Assembly (NCBI GenBank): GCA_009692585.1
Contig: SHYX01000005.1
Coordinates: forward strand, 105,784-169,783
From: Myxococcales bacterium
GTDB lineage: Bacteria > Myxococcota > UBA796 > SXON01
Direction of reading: 5' to 3'
DNA: 64,000 bases
The position numbers were made by a program, and so were the translations under genes. Under the pieces are notes generated by a model. The model searched no databases. It saw nothing but the letters and a program-made list of their open reading frames with translations, and was not told the DNA's origin. Positions 41,198-48,828 of this stretch are shown here, piece after piece (position 1 is the stretch's first letter; each line of letters begins with the position of its first letter).

Positions 41198-43360
41198 TCA
41201 GTTGGCCGCGCGCTCCACGGCCACCACCCCGCGCACGCCGCGGAGCTTCTTGACCAGCCCGTCCAACTCGCCGATGTCGTAGACGCTGATCCCGAGGTCG
41301 CAGATGGCGCGGTGGTCCTCGTCCTGACGGACATCGGCCTTCCACAGGTTGATCTTGGCGGTGCTGCACACGCCGGTGATGGCGGCGAGCATGCCCGGCC
41401 GGTCTTCGAGCACCAGGTGCAAGAGCCCCTGGTGCAGGGTCTTGGATTGGGCGTCCCAGCTCACCTGGACGAAGCGCTCGGCGTCGAGCCCCTTGACGCT
41501 CGGGCAGGCAGACTTGTGGACGGAGAGTCCGCGGCCGCGGGTGATGTACCCGAGGATCGGCTCGCCCTTCATCGGACGGCAACACCGCGCGTAGTCGACG
41601 AGGATGTCCGTCTCCCCGGACACCACGATCGCGTTCTCGGACTGCTTCCGGACCCGCTGGATCAGGGCTTGCAGCGCCGAGGGTTGCGGGACTGGCCCGT
41701 CCGGTGGGGGCGCGAGGATCCGCACCGCCTCCGTCTGGCTGACCCCGCCAGCGAAGACCTTCTCGGCGAGCTCGTCGAGGTCGGCAAACCCCGCTTCGTC
41801 GAGCCGTGTCGCCGCCTCCTTGTCCCCGGCCACGCGCTTGAGGCTGGAGCCGGCGCGCCGCAGGGCGCCATCGAGGATTTCGCGGCCCAGCGCAATCGCC
41901 TGATCGGCGAGCGATTCGCGAAGGCGTTTCCTGATCTTCTCGAGCGCTCGGTGGCTGTGCGCCCAATCCAACCAGTCTCGCGACGGATGCGCGTCGGTCT
42001 TGGTCATCACCTCCACGGTGTCACCGGTCTTCACCAGCGTGCGGAACGGAACGAGCCGCCCGTTGACCTTGACGCCGGCCGCCCGGTTCCCCACCTCGGT
42101 GTGGACATGGTACGCGAAGTCCAACGCGCTGGAGCCCTCGGGCAACAGGATCACGTCCTTCCGGGGCGTGAACACGTGGATCGTCGCCGACAGATCGGAG
42201 CGGGCGGCCTCGAGGAAGTCCGCCGGATCTTCGATGTCTCGCGCCATGTCGATGAAGCCGCGCAGCCGAGCCAACTCGGCCAGTTCGCCGTTGGAGACGC
42301 TGAGGCGGCCGTTCTTGTAGCGCCAGTGGGCGGCGATTCCGGTGTCGGCGACGCGGTCCATGGCCTCGGTCCGAAACTGGATCTCGACCTCTCTTCCGTC
42401 CGGTCCGACGACGGTGGTGTGGAGGGATTGATACCCGTTCTGCTTGGGCATCGCGATGTAGTCCTTCATCCGTGTCGCGACCGGCAGGAAGGCCGCGTGC
42501 ATGAATCCCAGGGCCACGTAGCAGGCGTCGCGCTCGGGGACGATCACCCTGAAGGCGAGCAGATCATAGAGCTCGCTCAGGTCCTTGCCGGTCCGCCGAA
42601 GTTTCTTCCAGATGCTGTGGATGTGCTTGACGCGTCCGGTGACGCGGCACTCCATGCCTCTGGCGCTGAGCGTTTCCTGGATGAGGGCGCGGGTCACCGC
42701 GACGTAGGCCTCGCGCTCCTTGGCATCGAGTTGGATGGCCGCGGCGAGCTGGTCGTAGTCGTCAGGGTGGAGGTAGCGGAACGAGAGGTCCTCCAACTCG
42801 CGCTTCATCAGCTCCAACCCCAGGCGATGGGTGAGCGGGGCGTAGATGTCGAGCGTCTCCTGGGCGATGCGCTCCCGTTTGTCCGGGCGCTGGTACTGCA
42901 GCGTGCGCATGTTGTGCAGCCGGTCGGCACACTTCACGATGATGACCCGGATGTCCTTGCCGAAGGCCAGGACCAACTTCCGAAAGTTCTCGGCCTGCTC
43001 TTCGAGTTTGCCGCGGTAGGCCAGCTTGCTGAGCTTGGTGACGCCTTCGACCATCTCGGCCACGCTGTTCCCGAAGCGCTCGCGGATGTCTTCGACGGTG
43101 GCCTGGGTGTCCTCGACGGTGTCGTGGAGCAGGCCGACCGCGATGGTGTCGATGTCCATGCGGAGCTCGGTCAGGATCCACGCGACGTTGATGGGATGGA
43201 CGAGGTAGTCCTCGCCGTTCTTCCGCATCTGCCCACGATGGTGGAAGGCCGCATACAAGTAGGCGTCGGTCAAAAGCTGGGTGTCCGCGCCGGGCGCATA
43301 GGCCTGCACGGTGGCGAGCACGCGCTCCATCGTCACCGCTGCCTCCGCGCCGATCTCCAC
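41198..43360 (-). CDS. rsh: RelA/SpoT-family bifunctional (p)ppGpp synthetase/hydrolase
   Basis: The 720-residue protein has the full long-RSH architecture: HD hydrolase domain (HHRGQMRKNGEDYLVHP, LLHDTVEDT), synthetase domain (DLSELYDLLAFRVIV, MPKQNGYQSLHTTVVGPDG), TGS domain (VFTPRKDVILLPEGSSALDF) and C-terminal ACT domain (LEDRPGMLAAITGV). HD residues are intact, so hydrolysis is expected. It makes and degrades the stringent-response alarmone in the cytoplasm. The GTG start has GAGGG upstream; ATG 43330 is an alternative. It is the last gene of a minus-strand run that begins with yicC and gmk. Confidence 0.95.
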   Translation of the reverse strand: MEIGAEAAVTMERVLATVQAYAPGADTQLLTDAYLYAAFHHRGQMRKNGEDYLVHPINVAWILTELRMDIDTIAVGLLHDTVEDTQATVEDIRERFGNSVAEMVEGVTKLSKLAYRGKLEEQAENFRKLVLAFGKDIRVIIVKCADRLHNMRTLQYQRPDKRERIAQETLDIYAPLTHRLGLELMKRELEDLSFRYLHPDDYDQLAAAIQLDAKEREAYVAVTRALIQETLSARGMECRVTGRVKHIHSIWKKLRRTGKDLSELYDLLAFRVIVPERDACYVALGFMHAAFLPVATRMKDYIAMPKQNGYQSLHTTVVGPDGREVEIQFRTEAMDRVADTGIAAHWRYKNGRLSVSNGELAELARLRGFIDMARDIEDPADFLEAARSDLSATIHVFTPRKDVILLPEGSSALDFAYHVHTEVGNRAAGVKVNGRLVPFRTLVKTGDTVEVMTKTDAHPSRDWLDWAHSHRALEKIRKRLRESLADQAIALGREILDGALRRAGSSLKRVAGDKEAATRLDEAGFADLDELAEKVFAGGVSQTEAVRILAPPPDGPVPQPSALQALIQRVRKQSENAIVVSGETDILVDYARCCRPMKGEPILGYITRGRGLSVHKSACPSVKGLDAERFVQVSWDAQSKTLHQGLLHLVLEDRPGMLAAITGVCSTAKINLWKADVRQDEDHRAICDLGISVYDIGELDGLVKKLRGVRGVVAVERAAN

Positions 43361-43414
43361 TGCACGATCCCTCGATCCAGTGTGCTCGCTTTGGGAGCGA
43401 TGTCAAGACTTCGC

Positions 43415-44065
43415 TCAGGAGCGTGCGGCGTGCAGCCAGTTGGTCCGGCGCTCGCGCCGGTGCAGTTCCGCGACGATTACGGCCTGGAACTGGGTGTGAG
43501 CCGACACCAGGTCGTCATTCATTACCAGATAGTTATACTCACCGGCGTGTGCCAGTTGTTCGTCGGCTTCCCCCAGCCGGCGCCGCACCACGCGCTCATC
43601 GTCGAGCCCGCGCGCCCGGAGGCGCGCTTCCATCGCCGCCAGGCTGGGAGGCAGGATGAAGATGGAGACCGCGTCCGGGTAGGCGGCCCGCACCTGCTGA
43701 GCGCCGGTGACGTCGATGTCAAGGACGATGCTGCGACCCTCGGCGATCGCCTGCTGGACCGGCCCGCGCGGGCTGCCGTAGAAGTTCCCGTAGACGTGGG
43801 CGTGCTCCAAGAGCGCGCCGCTGTCGAGCAGATCGCGGAACGCATCGTGAGTGACATAGTGGTAGTCTACGCCCTCCCGCTCATTGGCGCGGCGATCGCG
43901 CGTGGTGGCGGAAACGCTGAATTCCAGTCCGGGGATCACCCGGAATGCCTCCCGGAGCAGCGTGGTCTTGCCCGTCCCGCTGGGTCCACTCACGACGAAC
44001 AGCGCCCCGTAATCCGGGGCTACCCAGCGTGGGTGTTGTTGGCCTTTCGATTCCACCACCTTCAC
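43415..44065 (-). CDS. gmk: Guanylate kinase
   Basis: The 216-residue product has the P-loop VVSGPSGTGKTTL, the GMP-binding segment FSVSATTRDRRANEREGVDYHYV, and LDIDVTGAQQVR. It phosphorylates GMP to GDP. The ATG overlaps the yicC stop (ATGA), so the two are translated together, the same order as in many bacteria. rsh follows 54 bp downstream, a typical gmk-spoT neighbourhood. Confidence 0.95.
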   Translation of the reverse strand: MKVVESKGQQHPRWVAPDYGALFVVSGPSGTGKTTLLREAFRVIPGLEFSVSATTRDRRANEREGVDYHYVTHDAFRDLLDSGALLEHAHVYGNFYGSPRGPVQQAIAEGRSIVLDIDVTGAQQVRAAYPDAVSIFILPPSLAAMEARLRARGLDDERVVRRRLGEADEQLAHAGEYNYLVMNDDLVSAHTQFQAVIVAELHRRERRTNWLHAARS

Positions 44066-44934
44066 TCCACGTTGGCTACCTGCTCGCGCATCCGCTCGAG
44101 CACGCTCTTGAGGTCCACCACCCGCGCCGAGACCGGCGTGTCCGTGGCCTTGCTTCCGAGCGTATTGACCTCACGATGCATCTCCTGGAGGACGAAGTCC
44201 AGCTTCCGGCCCACGGGTTCGTCGGCGCGGAGGGCCTGCTCGAACTGCTCGGCGTGGGAAGCGAGCCGGGCGAGCTCCTCCGAGACGTCGGCCTTGTCGG
44301 CCAGAAGTGCCGCTTCCTGTGCAACCCTGCCGGCATCGACGCGATCGGCGAGCAGCCGGCTGACCCGATCCAACACCCGCGTGTGGAGTCTGGCCACGAT
44401 GCCCGACACGGCGGCTTCGATCTCGGTGCAGTGCCGACGGAGCTCGGCGAGGTGTCGGTCGAGGTCCCGCGCCAGCGCGACCCCCTCCGCGGTGCGCATC
44501 GTCGCGAGGTCGGCGAGGGCGCTCTGCACCGCCAGCTCGACGAGGTCCCACTCACCCAGGGCGTCCGCGTCGTTGTCCGTGGTCACCAGGACCCCGGGCT
44601 GCGCCAGGACGAAGCTCAACGGCACGTCGGTCGTGTCCCGATGGAGGCGATGCGCGACCTCGGCGATGGCGAGGCGGTATTGCTCGACCAGCTTGAGGTC
44701 GGCGGTGACCCGGGTGGCGCCTTCCGAACAGACTCGGCGTACGCTCACTTCGAGGCGGCCGCGGCTCACCGCGTCCTTGACCACGTTGGTGACGCGGGCT
44801 TCCCAGACGTTGTACTCCCGCGGCACGCGGACCTGCACGTCCCGGAACCGATTGTTCACGCTCTTGATCTCGACGACCACCGCCGTCGCGCCGTCGGACG
44901 CTTCGCCGCGGCCGAAGCCGGTCATGCTGTTCAT
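44062..44934 (-). CDS. yicC: YicC family endoribonuclease-like protein
   Basis: The 290-residue product begins MNSMTGFGRGEASDG, the family signature, and has EIKSVNNRFRDVQVRVPRE and the C-terminal GRKLDFVLQEMHREVNTLGSK motif. YicC proteins are involved in RNA turnover and stationary-phase survival. The start overlaps the upstream small gene's stop as ATGA and the end overlaps gmk by 4 nt; three consecutive coupled genes. Confidence 0.95.
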   Translation of the reverse strand: MNSMTGFGRGEASDGATAVVVEIKSVNNRFRDVQVRVPREYNVWEARVTNVVKDAVSRGRLEVSVRRVCSEGATRVTADLKLVEQYRLAIAEVAHRLHRDTTDVPLSFVLAQPGVLVTTDNDADALGEWDLVELAVQSALADLATMRTAEGVALARDLDRHLAELRRHCTEIEAAVSGIVARLHTRVLDRVSRLLADRVDAGRVAQEAALLADKADVSEELARLASHAEQFEQALRADEPVGRKLDFVLQEMHREVNTLGSKATDTPVSARVVDLKSVLERMREQVANVE

Positions 44935-45233
44935 CGGCTGGGCTCGTCGAGCCAGGCGACGTCGGCGCGCCCGTAGCTGGCGATCCGCTCGGCGACAGCG
45001 GCTGCCCACGGGCCTCCGGTGACGACGACCCGGCCGCTGAGCGAGGGCCACGTGGAGGGCTGGTCGCCGGCCGCGCTGTCGATGACGGTGGCGCCCAGCG
45101 GAACGATGTTGGTCACCCGCGGCGGCCTGACGGGGGGGCAGGCGTTCGACGGAGCCGGGGCGGCCGCTGGGCGCTCGCGGGAGGGGACCGGCGGCGGTCG
45201 CACCAGGAGTCGGAGGCGGTCGCGGAGGCCCAT
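44931..45233 (-). CDS. Small protein upstream of yicC, function unknown
   Basis: A 100-residue protein with a proline-rich N-terminal third and a C-terminal segment (VVVTGGPWAAAVAERIASYG) that resembles the end of a rhodanese-like fold but lacks the active-site cysteine loop. It overlaps yicC by 4 nt (ATGA), so translation coupling makes it more likely to be real. It begins 49 bp after the BMC aldolase stop, so the BMC operon could read into it. Confidence 0.5.
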   Translation of the reverse strand: MGLRDRLRLLVRPPPVPSRERPAAAPAPSNACPPVRPPRVTNIVPLGATVIDSAAGDQPSTWPSLSGRVVVTGGPWAAAVAERIASYGRADVAWLDEPSR

Positions 45234-45281
45234 CCCGCGCGTGCTATCATGGGTGACGAACCTGCGGGCGCTGCCGGTCGC

Positions 45282-46016
45282 CTACCCCAGGCGCCGAAGG
45301 GCCTCGCGCACGACGCCTTCGATGTCCGTCGGGCCCGCGGCGGCGGTGGCGACAGCGGCCCCGGCCCCGGCGGCGCCCGGCCCGATTCCCGCCTTCTTGC
45401 GGGCGGCCAGCAGGGCGTCGACGTCCTCGGCCGAAAGCGGGCGGGTCCCGCCCAGTGGGCGGGCCAGGAGCGCGATCTTCGCGAGATGCTCCACCAGCTC
45501 CATCCGGAGGAAAGCCGTCTCGGCGTCAGCACCGAGTGTGATCACCCCGTGGTTCGCCAAAAGCACGGCGTCCGCGAGGCCGAACGCCGCTTCCGCCGCG
45601 CCCGTCCCGGCTCCTGATGGCGCGTACGGCACAAACGGCAGCCGCGCGCCGAGGGACACCACGGCTTCTGCCAAAAACGGCGCGTCCCAGAAACTCTCCC
45701 CTGCGGCCGCCCAGGCCGTCGCGTGCGGCGGGTGCGCGTGGACCACCCACGCCACGTCAGGACGGGCCCGGTAGGCGGCGAGGTGCAGGGAGATCTCGCT
45801 GAAAACGCGCCGGCTCCCCGACAGGACCTTGCCCTCGCCATCCACCGTCACCAGGCCCTCGGCACGCACGTCGCGCTTGCTGACGGCGGTGGGCGACGCG
45901 AGGAAGCCGCCCGTGGGCAGGCGAGCGCTGACGTTGCCGTCGTGGTTCGCGACCCAGCCGCGAGTGTGTAGATCGTGGCAGAGAGCCGCGAGCTGCCGGG
46001 CGCATGTCTCGTCCAT
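45282..46016 (-). CDS. Class II aldolase with C-terminal encapsulation-peptide-like tail
   Basis: The 244-residue product is a fuculose/rhamnulose-phosphate aldolase family protein: NHDGNVSARL (phosphate site), AEAVVSLG (catalytic Glu region), VVHAHPPHATAW and LLANHGVITLG (zinc histidines). After residue 208 comes an Ala/Gly linker and a terminal amphipathic helix PTDIEGVVREALRRLG, the pattern of BMC targeting peptides. It would cleave a sugar phosphate to DHAP and an aldehyde inside the microcompartment. The start at 46016 has AGGA upstream and a TTAGC element before that; last gene of the BMC cluster. Confidence 0.9.
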   Translation of the reverse strand: MDETCARQLAALCHDLHTRGWVANHDGNVSARLPTGGFLASPTAVSKRDVRAEGLVTVDGEGKVLSGSRRVFSEISLHLAAYRARPDVAWVVHAHPPHATAWAAAGESFWDAPFLAEAVVSLGARLPFVPYAPSGAGTGAAEAAFGLADAVLLANHGVITLGADAETAFLRMELVEHLAKIALLARPLGGTRPLSAEDVDALLAARKKAGIGPGAAGAGAAVATAAAGPTDIEGVVREALRRLG

Positions 46017-46035
46017 GGGCATTCCTGTGCACCGT

Positions 46036-46042
46036 GCTAACC
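46036..46042 (-). promoter_or_regulatory. TTAGC-type promoter element before the BMC aldolase
   Basis: GGTTAGC on the minus strand ends 19 nt before the aldolase ATG, in the 34-bp gap after the rhomboid gene. It could allow separate expression of the aldolase from the rest of the BMC operon. Confidence 0.35.
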
Positions 46043-46050
46043 GCCCCGGT

Positions 46051-47679
46051 TCACGGCTCCCACCCCTCCGGCACGCACTCACCCAGCGCAAAGCGGCGTT
46101 CCAGGTCGGAATAGCCCCCCGACTCAACCATCACGTCGTGTCGCCGCCAGATCTCCGCGCACGGCCGATCGCGGCTGGCCCAGTGAACACCGAAGAGCCA
46201 CAGGTCATGATCCGCCGGTCCTTCCTGGTCGAGCCAGCCCTCCCGCCAGGTTGGCGAGCACCCTTCGACGCCGGGGCGGAGCGCACACAGCCGGATCCGT
46301 GCCCGCGCGGCGACTCGCGCCCATTCGGCGCCGAAGGCCTCGAGTTCGCCGTAGGTGCGCACCGCGGCCGCATCGTCTCCGGCCAGATCCGCGGCGAGGG
46401 CGTACGCCTGGGCGCGCGCCGCGAGGTGAGGCGCTTCCCGGTACTGTCGACGGGTGAGATCGAGCACCGCGGTCGGCTCCCAGCGCGCGGTCGCCACGAT
46501 GTGCTCGTACAGCGCCACGCGACCGGGCGAGAGCGAACTGGCGTCCCATGACGCGTGCAGCACGTGTCCGTCGTGTTCGAAGACCGGTGGGGAGGGCCCG
46601 GCGGCCCCGCGTTCGGAGCCGTCGGTGCTCGCGAGGTGCAGTGCCTGGCCGGCGGGTGCCTCGGTCTGCAACTCGGAGCGACCCCTTGACGACCGCCAGT
46701 CCGTGTCTGCCAGGCGCCAGGGCACATCCACAGCGATGCGACTCTCGTCGTCGAGGATGGTCCGGCTCGGGAACGCCAGGAGGAATGGGGCGAGCGGGGC
46801 GACCTTGCTGAGGGTGGGCACTCCGGCTGAAAGGAGGGCCGAGAGGGCGAGTGCACGCCGTTGGGCCACCCGGCGGCGTCCGATGGGCACGGCCGTCAGG
46901 AGCGGCAGCAGAAAGACCGCGATGATTCCCCCGGTGAACCCGCCGAGGTGACCGGCGAAGGACACGTGGGGATTGGCGAAAGACCACGCGAGCAGCGGTG
47001 CGGCGACGAGCGCGGTACCGCCGCCGTAATAGCCGCGAAGCCGCATCGGGATCACCGCCCCGTAGCGCCATCCGATGGCGAACTGCGCGCCCCAGAAACC
47101 AAACGCCAGTACGCTGGCGCCGATGCAGGGAAGTCGCGACAAGGCAACGATGGTGAGGGCGCCGCCGGCGAGCGCGCCACTGACGATGGCCAGCAGTCCG
47201 GTGGCGCCCACAGCCCGCTCGCAGCGCCACCCGCAGTACCCGACGAGGACCAGGTTGCCGAGCAGATGCACGAAGCTCTCATGAAGCAATACCGCGGTCC
47301 ACGGCGACCACCACGCCCCGTCAACCAGTGTCGATTCCCAGCCGACGCTGAGCAGCCGCAGCAGGTCGGGGTCGGCCGTGAGCAGCTCGCCGCACCAGAA
47401 CTGCACGCTCGACGCCGCGATCAGCACCCCGACCACGGCGGCGGTGGTCCACGCGCGGTCGGGCCGCATCAACCTTGCGGCCAGCCTCGCATCCGGCGTG
47501 TCCAGAGCCTCGCGAAGGGCGAGCACATCGTCGATACGACGCCACCGCTCCCCGGTCCAGGGGGGGTGGTGCAGTTCGGCGTCGGGCAGCACTTCGGCGC
47601 GCCGAACCGCTTCGTCGAGGTCGGCGATCTCGATCAGCGAGATCTCGCCGTCTACACGCAACTCCGCGCGCACACCCAT
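46051..47679 (-). CDS. Rhomboid-family intramembrane serine protease inside the BMC operon
   Basis: The 542-residue product has a cytosolic N-terminal domain (about 75 residues), six to seven membrane helices (about 78-300) and a soluble C-terminal domain of about 240 residues. Rhomboid active-site elements are present: HLLGNL (Asn142), GASVLAFG (Ser189) and FAGHLGGF (His244). Rhomboids cut membrane proteins within the bilayer. The large C-terminal domain has no recognised family. It lies between the two BMC-P genes and the aldolase gene on the same strand, with 14-nt and 34-nt gaps, so it is probably co-transcribed with the shell genes. Confidence 0.88.
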   Translation of the reverse strand: MGVRAELRVDGEISLIEIADLDEAVRRAEVLPDAELHHPPWTGERWRRIDDVLALREALDTPDARLAARLMRPDRAWTTAAVVGVLIAASSVQFWCGELLTADPDLLRLLSVGWESTLVDGAWWSPWTAVLLHESFVHLLGNLVLVGYCGWRCERAVGATGLLAIVSGALAGGALTIVALSRLPCIGASVLAFGFWGAQFAIGWRYGAVIPMRLRGYYGGGTALVAAPLLAWSFANPHVSFAGHLGGFTGGIIAVFLLPLLTAVPIGRRRVAQRRALALSALLSAGVPTLSKVAPLAPFLLAFPSRTILDDESRIAVDVPWRLADTDWRSSRGRSELQTEAPAGQALHLASTDGSERGAAGPSPPVFEHDGHVLHASWDASSLSPGRVALYEHIVATARWEPTAVLDLTRRQYREAPHLAARAQAYALAADLAGDDAAAVRTYGELEAFGAEWARVAARARIRLCALRPGVEGCSPTWREGWLDQEGPADHDLWLFGVHWASRDRPCAEIWRRHDVMVESGGYSDLERRFALGECVPEGWEP

Positions 47680-47693
47680 GGGTGACAGTATGC

Positions 47694-47966
47694 CTAGCCG
47701 AGCGTGACGTCGTCGACAATCCCCAGAATCACGCTGTGCAGCGGGTCATTGTCCTTGCCCAGGATCTGCCGAGCCGTGTTGCCCTCCCGCGCGCACAACA
47801 CCAGGTCGCCGACCCCGGCTTGGACGCTGTCGACGCTGAGGAAAGACCGCCCGAGGGGGGTTTCGCCGTCCGCCCGCACCGGCTGCACGATGAGCACCGC
47901 TTTCCCCTCGAAGCACGGGTGAGCAACGGTCGCGACGCTGTTGCCGATGACGCGTGCGAGGATCAT
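47694..47966 (-). CDS. BMC shell vertex protein, BMC-P (EutN/CcmL family)
   Basis: A 90-residue protein of the EutN/CcmL family: MILARVIGNSVATVAHPCFEG, LIVQPV, GVGDLVLCAREGNTARQI and the C-terminal VDAVIxGIVD-like strand (HSVILGIVDDV). These form pentamers that cap shell vertices. The start overlaps the upstream BMC-P stop as ATGA. It is one of three BMC-P paralogues in this operon. Confidence 0.93.
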   Translation of the reverse strand: MILARVIGNSVATVAHPCFEGKAVLIVQPVRADGETPLGRSFLSVDSVQAGVGDLVLCAREGNTARQILGKDNDPLHSVILGIVDDVTLG

Positions 47967-48253
47967 CGAGGGCCCCGCAGGTACTTGGCATCGCTCCAGG
48001 CATGGTCGACGATACGCACCACCGCCACGTCGACCGGCGAGTAGGTGACCGGCAGGGCCAGCGCCGCTTCGCGCCCGGTGGTCCACTCGACCAGCTCGCC
48101 CGGCCCGGCCTGCAGCGGATCCGCGGCGACGATGGCGTCGCCGTCCGGGACGCCGTTTTCGTCCTGAGGCTGGATGAGGAGCAGGCGCACCCCGACAAGC
48201 GACTCGTGTTTGACGGTCGCGACGACGGTGCCGAGCACTCGGGCGAGCTGCAT
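47963..48253 (-). CDS. BMC shell vertex protein, BMC-P (EutN/CcmL family)
   Basis: A 96-residue EutN/CcmL protein (MQLARVLGTVVATVKHESLVG, LLLIQPQDENG, AGPGELVEWTTGREAALAL, VDVAVVRIVDHA). It differs from its neighbour at the loop that normally has a SSAR/NTAR motif, here GREAALAL, so it may occupy a specialised pentamer. The ATG overlaps the upstream BMC-T stop by one base (TGATG) and its own stop overlaps the next start by four. Confidence 0.92.
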   Translation of the reverse strand: MQLARVLGTVVATVKHESLVGVRLLLIQPQDENGVPDGDAIVAADPLQAGPGELVEWTTGREAALALPVTYSPVDVAVVRIVDHAWSDAKYLRGPR

Positions 48254-48825
48254 CAGGGGCTTCCGAAGGGGGTCCGGCGCAGGACCCAGGGCAAGAACTC
48301 CACGTGCGCCCGCGGGATCACCTGCGTATCCACCAACCGGCCGCGCTGCTCGAGAAGCTCGCGGCCGCAATGGACGGCCGCTTCGACGGCGTTTTGCGTG
48401 CCGGTGACGACGTAGTACGCCTTCCCCCCGAGCCCGCCGGTGACGCGCAGCCCAGCCAGGACCACCTCGGCCTCCTTGGCCGAGCGGTCGGCGGCCTCGA
48501 TGACCGAGGACACGGCCGCCCCCTCTACGATGCCGATACAGTCTGGGTTTCGGAGATCCTCCTGGCCGGCGAGGCAAGCCCAGATCCGAGGGTGGGCGAA
48601 CGGAAGGAGCAGGCGGTCGAGGATCACGCCCTCGGCACGTAGCACCCCTCCGTCGAAGCTGGCCTGCGTCTCGGCGACGCCACCACCGAACAGGATCAGG
48701 TACTTCCCGGGTTCGACGAGGTTGGCTTCGACCACCGTCACCGGCGCCTCCTTCACCATCCAATCGAGCACCCGATAGCCCCGCGAGACGCTGGTTAGCT
48801 CCAGAAGCGCGAGCGCGTCGGGCAT
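48253..48825 (-). CDS. BMC shell protein, single-layer BMC-T (PduT-like)
   Basis: The 190-residue protein has two BMC domains (MPDALALLELTSVSRGYRVL and CIGIVEGAAVSSVIEAADRS) and ends in a PRAHVEF segment like PduT. In PduT a cysteine just before the PGKF turn binds an iron-sulfur cluster at the trimer pore; here the segment is VEPGKYL, with glutamate instead, so a cluster is not expected. It forms a trimeric tile of the shell facet. The start is 3 bp after the aldehyde dehydrogenase stop. Confidence 0.92.
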   Translation of the reverse strand: MPDALALLELTSVSRGYRVLDWMVKEAPVTVVEANLVEPGKYLILFGGGVAETQASFDGGVLRAEGVILDRLLLPFAHPRIWACLAGQEDLRNPDCIGIVEGAAVSSVIEAADRSAKEAEVVLAGLRVTGGLGGKAYYVVTGTQNAVEAAVHCGRELLEQRGRLVDTQVIPRAHVEFLPWVLRRTPFGSP

Positions 48826-48828
48826 GGC

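Noticed and set aside
41312..45022. Very long open frame (over 1200 codons) on the plus strand opposite rsh, gmk and yicC
   Set aside because: It is antisense to three well-recognised conserved genes and has low-complexity His/Val/Gly-rich composition; it is an artefact of GC-rich codon use.
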